Notes under the pieces: generated by a model
Database searches by the model: none
What the model was told of the DNA's origin: nothing
The model's input: the letters and a program-made list of their open reading frames with translations, nothing else
Assembly: GCF_943371255.1 (NCBI RefSeq)
Contig: NZ_CALRUC010000032.1
Location: 1-37,477 of the forward strand
Source: Ferrovibrio terrae_B
GTDB taxonomy: Bacteria > Pseudomonadota > Alphaproteobacteria > Ferrovibrionales > Ferrovibrionaceae
DNA length: 37,477 nt
Direction of reading: 5' to 3'
Program-made: the position numbers and the translations under genes
Shown here: piece by piece, positions 32,174-37,477 of the stretch
Position numbering within the stretch: position 1 is the first letter of the stretch
How the letters are laid out: every line of letters starts with the position of its first letter

Positions 32174-32309
32174 GAGTGGCTCCCCGTCTGCCCCTTGGGC
32201 ACTGCACGGCGAAGCGCACCCCCCGGTACGTCCCCCCGCCGAATCAGGCCTTCGACTTTAGTATGAAACTGCGGCGGGAAACACAGATTCCTTGCGACTC
32301 GCCATGGTC

Positions 32310-32756
32310 TTACGGGCGTGCAGCCAGACTCTGTTCGACCCAGCGCTGCAGCTGCGCCAGCGGCATGGCGCCGGCGATACGGGCCAGCTCGCGGCCATCG
32401 CGGAACAGCGCCAGGGTCGGGATCGAGCGGATATTGAAGCGCGCCGCCAGCGCCTGCTCGGCCTCGGTGTCGAGCTTGCCCACGCGCAGATGCGGCTCGA
32501 AGGCCGCGGCGGCCTGGTCAATCACCGGCGCCATCATGCGGCAGGGCCCGCACCAGGCGGCCCAGAAATCCACCAGCAGCGGCAGGCCGGCCGCCGCCGC
32601 ATGGCGGTCGAAATTCGCCGCCGTCAGCGTCACCGGCCGGCCGGCGAATAGCGGCTGGCCGCATTTTCCGCATTTTCCGCCATCGGCGCGACGCGCGGGC
32701 GCCACCCGGTTCACGGTGCTGCACTGCGGGCATGGGATAAGAAGCTGATCGCTCAT
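32310..32756 (-). CDS. trxC: Thioredoxin 2
   Basis: This 148-residue protein has the TrxC-specific N-terminal zinc module (Cys9 and Cys12 in CPQC, Cys29 and Cys32 in CGKC) and a thioredoxin domain with the active site WCGPC (Cys69, Cys72) in DFWAAWCGPCRMMAP. The cis-Pro loop IRSIPTLALF follows. Role: cytosolic disulfide reductant, linked to oxidative and heat stress in related organisms. The start at 32756 has AGGAG five bases upstream; an ATG eight codons earlier is less likely. It diverges from the EF-G-like gene over a 245-base gap. That gap holds an AT-rich patch near 32808-32835 and otherwise nothing I recognise. Confidence 0.95.
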   Translation of the reverse strand: MSDQLLIPCPQCSTVNRVAPARRADGGKCGKCGQPLFAGRPVTLTAANFDRHAAAAGLPLLVDFWAAWCGPCRMMAPVIDQAAAAFEPHLRVGKLDTEAEQALAARFNIRSIPTLALFRDGRELARIAGAMPLAQLQRWVEQSLAARP

Positions 32757-33001
32757 GATAACTCCTGCGCGACGGACCATGGGGCCGGCCTGTCGCCGTT
32801 TTCACACATGTATTAGCGATTCCTAAAATAACAAGACCGCCGGCCACAGCCCGCGGCGAATCCGCTATCGCCAGAGCGGGTTCTGTGGAATCCTCTTGGC
32901 AGGGTTAAACGCTGTTCCGTCCGTCTGAGACCGGCAGCAGAACCGGTCCCATCCGCCGCCAGGCTTGCTGCATTCCCGTGCCGCAACAGAGGAGACCGAC
33001 C

Positions 33002-35038
33002 ATGCCCAACACCTCTAAAACCTCGCCCAGGGTCGCAGCCATCGTCGGCCCATACACGGCCGGCAAGACCACCCTGCTGGAAGCCCTGCTGTTCGTCGCT
33101 GGCGCCATCCCGCGCAAGGGCTCGGTGCCCGCCGGCACCTCGGTCGGCGATGCGGCGCCCGAAGCGCGCAGCCGGCAGATGACCATCGAGCCCAACCTGG
33201 CGCATTGCACCTTCCTCGACGATCCCTGGATCTTCCTCGACTGCCCCGGTTCGGTGGAACTGGCGCAGGAAGCCTTGAGCGCGCTGATGGTGGCCGATAT
33301 CGCCATCGTGGTGGCCGAACCCGATCCGGCGCGCGCGGTGACACTGGCGCCACTGCTGCGCTTCCTCGACGAGCGCCGCATCCCGCATGTGCTGTTCGTC
33401 AACAAGCTGGACAAGACCAGCATCCGCATGCGCGACCTGCTGGCCGCATTGCAGCAGGTGTCGGCCAAGCCGCTGGTGCTGCGCGAGGTGCCGATCCGCG
33501 ACGGCGATGCCGCGATCACCGGCTATGTCGACCTGGTGTCGGAGCGCGCCTATCGCTGGCGCGACAACACCACATCCGACCTGATCGAGATGCCCGACAG
33601 CATACGGCCGCGCGAAACCGAAGCGCGGCAACAATTGCTGGAGACCATCGCCGATTTCGACGATGCGCTGCTGGAACAGCTGCTGGAAGACCGCGTGCCG
33701 GCACCCAAGGACATCTACAGCCGCCTGAGCAAGGATCTGGCCGAAGACCTGATCGTGCCGGTGTTCTTCGGTTCGGCCGACCATGGCAATGGCGTGCTGC
33801 GGCTGTGGAAGGCGCTGCGCCACGAGGCCCCGCATCATGACGAGACCGCGTTACGGCTGGATGTCGACGCGGATGGCGGCGATCTCGGCGCCACGGTGTT
33901 CAAGACGCTGCACCAGGCCCATACCGGCAAGCTGAGCCTGGCGCGACTATGGCGCGGCAGTGTGGCGGAGAATGCGCAGCTGGGCGGCAAGCGGCTGGGC
34001 GGACTCTATCGCCTGATGGGCGGACAATCGGAAAAGGCCGCGCAGGCCGGACCCGGCGATATCGTCGGGCTGAGCCGGCTGGAAGAGATCAACACCGGCC
34101 AGTATCTGAATGGCACCGGCCATGGCCGGCCGATTGCCGACTGGCCGGTGGCGGCAGCGCCGGTGCATGCCGTGTCGCTGCACCCGACCGACCGCAAGGA
34201 CGAGGTGAAGCTGACCACCGCGCTGCACAAGCTGCAGGAGGAAGACCCCAGCCTGGTGGTGGAACAGGGCGGCGGCGAGTTGCGGCTGAAGGGCCAGGGC
34301 GAAATTCACCTCAAGCTCAGCATCGACAAGCTGCAGAGCCGCTTCAATGTCGGGGTGCACAGCAGCGCACCGCAGACCGCCTACAAGGAAACCATCCGGC
34401 ACGGCACCCACCAGCATGCCCGCTTCAAGCGGCAGTCCGGCGGCCATGGCCAGTTCGCCGATATCAAGGTGGAGATCGCACCGCAGCCGCGCGGCGGCGG
34501 CTATCACTTCGTCAACCGCGTGGTCGGCGGCGCGATCCCGAAAAACTTCATCCCCGCGGTGGATGAGGGCATACAGGACTCGCTGGTGCGCGGGCCGCTC
34601 GGCTTCCCGGTGGTGGATGTGAGCGTGACGCTGGTCGACGGGCAGTATCACGCGGTGGATTCATCGGATCAGGCCTTCCGCACCTGCGGCGGCCTGGCGA
34701 TGAGCGAGGGCCTGAGCAAATGCGGGCCGGTGCTGCTGGAGCCGATCCAGGCCGTCACCTTCACGGTGCCGACCGAATATACCGCGAAGGTGCATGCCAT
34801 CGTGTCGTCGCGACGCGGCCATATCCTGGGCATCAGCGCGCGTGCCGACTGGCCGGGCTGGGACGAGATCGACTGCTATCTGCCCGAAGCCGAGATGCAC
34901 GACCTGGCCATCGAACTGCGCTCGATGACCCTGGGTGTCGGCAGCTTCAGTGCAAAATTCGACCACCTGCAGGAGTTGGCCGGCAAGCTGGCCGACCGTG
35001 TGGTGGAGGATCGCAAGCGACTGCTGGCGGCGGCGTGA
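33002..35038 (+). CDS. Elongation factor G-like GTPase (divergent EF-G paralogue)
   Basis: This 678-residue translational GTPase has EF-G domain order but divergent G motifs. G1 is GPYTAGKT (16-23), G3 is DCPGS instead of the usual DTPGH, and G4 is NKLD. The catalytic His of the standard DTPGH motif is therefore Ser. Domain II and III follow (LRLKGQGEIHLKLSIDKL). Domain IV has RQSGGHGQFADIKVEIAP and GGAIPKNFIPAVDEGIQDSL, and domain V ends the protein. Start 33002 has AGAGGAG seven bases upstream. I take it as the EF-G-like family, a second copy beside the housekeeping fusA; its function is not established. A ribosome-protection or ribosome-recycling role is possible. It ends three bases before the stop of the AT-richer module. 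Confidence 0.85.
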   Translation: MPNTSKTSPRVAAIVGPYTAGKTTLLEALLFVAGAIPRKGSVPAGTSVGDAAPEARSRQMTIEPNLAHCTFLDDPWIFLDCPGSVELAQEALSALMVADIAIVVAEPDPARAVTLAPLLRFLDERRIPHVLFVNKLDKTSIRMRDLLAALQQVSAKPLVLREVPIRDGDAAITGYVDLVSERAYRWRDNTTSDLIEMPDSIRPRETEARQQLLETIADFDDALLEQLLEDRVPAPKDIYSRLSKDLAEDLIVPVFFGSADHGNGVLRLWKALRHEAPHHDETALRLDVDADGGDLGATVFKTLHQAHTGKLSLARLWRGSVAENAQLGGKRLGGLYRLMGGQSEKAAQAGPGDIVGLSRLEEINTGQYLNGTGHGRPIADWPVAAAPVHAVSLHPTDRKDEVKLTTALHKLQEEDPSLVVEQGGGELRLKGQGEIHLKLSIDKLQSRFNVGVHSSAPQTAYKETIRHGTHQHARFKRQSGGHGQFADIKVEIAPQPRGGGYHFVNRVVGGAIPKNFIPAVDEGIQDSLVRGPLGFPVVDVSVTLVDGQYHAVDSSDQAFRTCGGLAMSEGLSKCGPVLLEPIQAVTFTVPTEYTAKVHAIVSSRRGHILGISARADWPGWDEIDCYLPEAEMHDLAIELRSMTLGVGSFSAKFDHLQELAGKLADRVVEDRKRLLAAA

Positions 35039-35041
35039 TGC

Positions 35042-36031
35042 TTAACTGAAATCCAGTGTATTACCCGGCTCTTGGTCTCGCCGCGGCACCCAGTCTGTGG
35101 CGAGATCGAGAACCGAACGGGCTTCCATTGGCCAGTCGCGTTGCATGGCTAGCTTCTGTATCACTCCTGGCTCAAAACCCATTCGCATAACGAAATTGGT
35201 AATGCCGCAGTAGTCGAGATCGATTAGATCGACTGGTGCACGCAATGACTTCCACAAATAGGAATTGCTCCGCGCCGTAGTCACGTTTCGGGCATAAGCC
35301 AAGGCCATAGGCTCCAGCCTCCGAATCACTTCTTCGGCTTCAGCAGGCCCCTCTTCAATCATGATCGTATCCGTATAGGACTGCACCTCTGCGCTGCCTG
35401 TATGGTTGACAAGCAAAATACGCAACCATGCGAGATACACGTCGAGCGGAAGACTTTGCGGACCTATCGGTAGGGCGCCATAAGGAAGCAGATGGGCTAG
35501 GAGTATGCGTAAATCCTGCGCATACTCAGTGCATACCTCACGATAACCAGCCATCGCTAGACCGAGATATAGCCGTTGTACCTGGTACTGCAGTGGGAAG
35601 GGGATCGGGGAAGGCGTACTCGGATCACGTCCCTCCATCTTCCTCGTCTCTTCCTTACCGATCTGCTCCAATTCGCGCATATGGTTGACGATTTTTCCCA
35701 ACCACATTCCGGCATCACTCCGAAACAGAAGTTCAGACGGACTCCTGTGCTTCGTATATGCAGAAGCTAAGAATAAGCCGAAAGGAATTTCGGCCTCCAG
35801 AAAATGGTTAACGGCTCTGATGACTAACCTTTCGGCACGCTCGAAATCGTAGAGGAATGCAGTACGCGCCGCTTTCAGATACGACGTGGCAACCCGCAAA
35901 TGCCACTGCACTTGCGGCCTGCCATCATCAATTTGAGGTATTTCGATCAGGTGTCTCGCAACGTGCTCATGAAACAAGCTGATGCGAACTACAGTCTCTT
36001 TATCTAACCCAAGAGTTTCTATGATCGCCAT
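35042..36031 (-). CDS. Unrecognised helical protein, third gene of the AT-richer module
   Basis: No family was recognised for this 329-residue protein. Most of it is predicted amphipathic helix, with a TPR-like look around residues 30-110 (HLRVATSYLKAARTAFLYDF, ERLVIRAVNHFLEAEIPFGL). There is no signal peptide or membrane segment. I chose ATG 36031 (MAIIETLGLDKETVV), which overlaps the upstream stop in the sequence TGATG and has GGAG nine bases upstream. A longer frame from 36133 would overlap the previous gene by 34 codons. Base composition is clearly more A/T-rich than the neighbours, and codon choice follows. It could be an adaptor or an immunity partner for the preceding protein; this is inference from coupling only. 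Confidence 0.75.
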   Translation of the reverse strand: MAIIETLGLDKETVVRISLFHEHVARHLIEIPQIDDGRPQVQWHLRVATSYLKAARTAFLYDFERAERLVIRAVNHFLEAEIPFGLFLASAYTKHRSPSELLFRSDAGMWLGKIVNHMRELEQIGKEETRKMEGRDPSTPSPIPFPLQYQVQRLYLGLAMAGYREVCTEYAQDLRILLAHLLPYGALPIGPQSLPLDVYLAWLRILLVNHTGSAEVQSYTDTIMIEEGPAEAEEVIRRLEPMALAYARNVTTARSNSYLWKSLRAPVDLIDLDYCGITNFVMRMGFEPGVIQKLAMQRDWPMEARSVLDLATDWVPRRDQEPGNTLDFS

Positions 36032-36636
36032 CAGAAGTGACTCCGAATATTGGAGAGTTGTTCGGGCGGATCGAACCCCGGATTGGAGCATCCACTTACA
36101 AAGCTGACCAAGCCTTTCCCGTCCCCACTCCACTTCTCAAAACGTTCAATTTGGTTGCATGGAATATAGACCTTGGCCGTAACCTCTCCTTCAGTCTGAT
36201 AGGCGGAATAACTGCGGTAAACGTTCAATTCTCCAACCCGCTCACTAACGCCTTCTACTCCAGCTGCCCGGTGCAATCCGACAATCGTCCAGCAGTAGAA
36301 AATATAGCCATTGTGCAGGCCGCCATCAGTCGCAAAGTCTAGCGCTGTTTCCAATGCGCCATGCAGATGATTTGTCTGTAACCCAGAATCCCGCTCCATA
36401 CATCCTGCTGCGAGGGAGATGAAAGGCGTGTCATGTCGAATCACTGCATAATTATTCACATGCAAAGACAGATTGGCTTGCGTCAATTTCTGCCGAATTC
36501 CCAACGGAGTTATTTTACCAACGCGACGCCACCAACTGCATTGAATACCACCACGCCAGAGCATGTCTTGAGCATCGCTATCGTTAATCCCATCGACTCC
36601 ACCACTAATTCCCTTGACACACCATTGCACATACAT
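36031..36636 (-). CDS. Possible ADP-ribosyltransferase-fold protein, second gene of the AT-richer module
   Basis: This 201-residue protein starts at ATG 36636 (GGAGG eight bases upstream; a TTG two codons earlier is less likely). No family was identified with certainty. The order of elements resembles small ADP-ribosyltransferase-like folds. An N-terminal strand (MYVQWCVKGI) comes first, then a strand ending TPFISLAAG (Ser74, like the ART STS motif). A helix follows (ETALDFATD), a strand YIFYCWTIVG, then TEGEVTAKVYIPCNQIE with an E-x-E at 149-151. There is no signal peptide. It is tightly coupled to its neighbours on both sides. If the fold is right, it would be a candidate effector or toxin; otherwise it is an unknown soluble protein. 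Confidence 0.7.
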   Translation of the reverse strand: MYVQWCVKGISGGVDGINDSDAQDMLWRGGIQCSWWRRVGKITPLGIRQKLTQANLSLHVNNYAVIRHDTPFISLAAGCMERDSGLQTNHLHGALETALDFATDGGLHNGYIFYCWTIVGLHRAAGVEGVSERVGELNVYRSYSAYQTEGEVTAKVYIPCNQIERFEKWSGDGKGLVSFVSGCSNPGFDPPEQLSNIRSHF

Positions 36637-36638
36637 GG

Positions 36639-37277
36639 TCAAAGCCTCCGGCGCTCAAGTGCATCTGCCACCAAGTGCAGCAGTTCCACGGGCTTCTCAG
36701 TGATCCCGAAGACAGATCGTGGTATTTCTTTCTGTGCATCCTGGGGGCCGCAATAAATGATCAGCAATGGCGACGAAGCGGAGAGCTTACGCGCAAATGC
36801 AATCCCTTCACCGGGAATACCATTCCGGTTCATGTCTGAGAGAATCAGATCATAACCCAGGCTAGCAGCGCTTAATTCTCTGACGGCATCCTTGCTTGAT
36901 TGTACCAAGTCCACAGATACACCCAGGCTTTTCAAAGCCTCAATTTCATGCATGTTGTTTTCCGGGTGATCATCGACCCACAGGATTCTCGCATTTTTGA
37001 ATGAGTGTCCGACCAGTGAGAGACGATTCAGCAAGCGGTTCTGAATTTTACTGGAGAACGGCTGCGACTTCTCTTCTGCCGCCTTTTTTATCTCTTCTTC
37101 TGCCAGCTGCAGCTTAATGCCCAGACCTTCGAACGCCTTAAGCCGTCCCAGTGTCCGAATGATGGGTTGACGATAAAAAATCAGTATCCCGATAACAATG
37201 AGCGGCCACAGAGTACCCGGCACGATCCGGATCAGCTCAGCCCACCATGCGACTGCCGCTTCTTTATTGTCAGCCAT
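36639..37277 (-). CDS. Membrane-anchored receiver-domain protein, first gene of the AT-richer module
   Basis: This 212-residue protein has a single membrane helix (about 20-36, PGTLWPLIVIGILIFYR). A charged coiled-coil-like linker follows (about 55-72, LQLAEEEIKKAAEEKSQP), and a response-regulator receiver domain fills residues about 96-210. The acidic pair is Asp102-Asp103, the phospho-acceptor Asp148 in LSDMNRNG and the switch Lys195 in TEKP. The Thr/Ser switch position after strand 4 appears to be Tyr175. There is no DNA-binding or enzymatic output domain, so signalling must go through partners, probably the two downstream gene products. No histidine kinase gene is present in the window. 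It is the first gene of the tightly coupled set. Confidence 0.85.
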   Translation of the reverse strand: MADNKEAAVAWWAELIRIVPGTLWPLIVIGILIFYRQPIIRTLGRLKAFEGLGIKLQLAEEEIKKAAEEKSQPFSSKIQNRLLNRLSLVGHSFKNARILWVDDHPENNMHEIEALKSLGVSVDLVQSSKDAVRELSAASLGYDLILSDMNRNGIPGEGIAFARKLSASSPLLIIYCGPQDAQKEIPRSVFGITEKPVELLHLVADALERRRL

Positions 37278-37344
37278 AAGACGCCCCTGCCTATCCCCAG
37301 GTGTATCTTGCCGTCACAGATTGACAATGCAATCGCACATTCCG

Positions 37345-37362
37345 CGTGAGTCATACGTGAGT
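37345..37362. repeat. 7-bp direct repeat with 4-bp spacer upstream of the module
   Basis: CGTGAGT occurs at 37345-37351 and again at 37356-37362, separated by CATA, giving an 11-base period. AGTCAT also recurs next to each copy (37349-37354 and 37363-37368). The site is about 70-85 bases upstream of the first module gene. This 7+4 geometry is that of PhoB/OmpR-type boxes. Confidence 0.6.
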
Positions 37363-37381
37363 AGTCATTCTAGATAAAAAA

Positions 37382-37477
37382 TCAGTCGGCATCCGCCACG
37401 GCCCGGGCGAGGCCGGGCATGAAGCGGGCGGCATGGGTATAGGTCGGCGCATCGCCGCTGCTCTGGTCGGTTTCGAA
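37382..37477 (-). CDS. 3' end of an unidentified high-GC gene
   Basis: The frame is open from the window edge to a TGA at 37384-37382 and encodes a C-terminal 31 residues (FETDQSSGDAPTYTHAARFM, then PGLARAVADAD). Base composition is again that of the high-GC chromosome. The fragment is too short to name. Its value is in marking the right-hand limit of the AT-richer module, which lies between this gene and the EF-G-like gene. Confidence 0.55.
   Translation of the reverse strand, partial: FETDQSSGDAPTYTHAARFMPGLARAVADAD

Noticed and set aside
32174..32309. Purine or guanidine riboswitch upstream of the NCS2 permease
   Set aside because: I could not match the conserved core of any riboswitch class I know; only C/G-rich runs are visible.
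35030..37390. Attachment-site direct repeats or target duplications flanking the AT-richer module
   Set aside because: No convincing matching pair was found by eye at the two compositional borders, so the mode of insertion stays open.

Overview
The window is a 37.5-kb piece of a high-GC proteobacterial chromosome, most likely an alphaproteobacterium. Pointers are an Mcl1-type malyl-CoA lyase, a Rhizobium etli-type asparaginase, a bacterial alternative oxidase, a CHASE2 adenylate/guanylate cyclase and a cmk-rpsA pair. No rRNA, tRNA, CRISPR array or insertion sequence was recognised. A more exact taxonomic placement cannot be supported from the sequence alone.

Layout. 1-1725: the 3' part of a XerD-type recombinase and a malyl-CoA lyase (mcl1). 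1729-7315: a small surface-polysaccharide locus, with a glycosyltransferase, a WbpL/WecA-type lipid-carrier sugar-phosphate transferase and a WbpM/CapD-type dehydratase on the minus strand, and a TviB/WbpA-type nucleotide-sugar dehydrogenase diverging from them. 7389-11393: a His-rich CobW-family GTPase, a small FlgN-like helical protein overlapping an atypical kinase-fold protein, an asparaginase and a SpoU-family RNA methyltransferase. 11508-19812: a signalling block, with a PilZ protein, an exported TPR-CHAT protease and, converging on it, an exported solute-binding-like protein, an exported FecR-like protein and a CHASE2 cyclase. 19849-22716: cmk-rpsA with a clear terminator and a 10-bp tandem repeat upstream of cmk. 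22717-25486: a metal-handling locus, with a membrane anchor protein and HupE/UreJ diverging from a CsoR/RcnR/InrS-type sensor and a DMT transporter with a His-rich tail. 25505-28730: a LysR regulator divergent from an enolase-superfamily enzyme and a Bug-type binding protein. 28744-32173: alternative oxidase, a second DMT transporter, a small acetyltransferase and an NCS2 purine permease. 32310-35038: thioredoxin 2 and a divergent EF-G-like GTPase. 35042-37277: an AT-richer three-gene module of foreign look. 37382-37477: the end of another high-GC gene.

Two places look least like known textbook loci. The first is the AT-richer module at 35042-37277. Its three tightly coupled genes encode a membrane-tethered receiver domain without output domain, a protein that may have an ADP-ribosyltransferase-like fold, and an unrecognised helical protein. 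It is inserted between the 3' ends of two convergent high-GC genes. The second is the envelope signalling block at 13173-19812, where an exported CHAT protease faces a CHASE2 cyclase plus a secreted FecR-like partner. The InrS-like sensor with a His-tailed DMT transporter is a third candidate, and its ligand pattern gives a testable metal prediction. Starts were adjusted by ribosome binding site and signal peptide where the longest open frame looked wrong; each case is stated.
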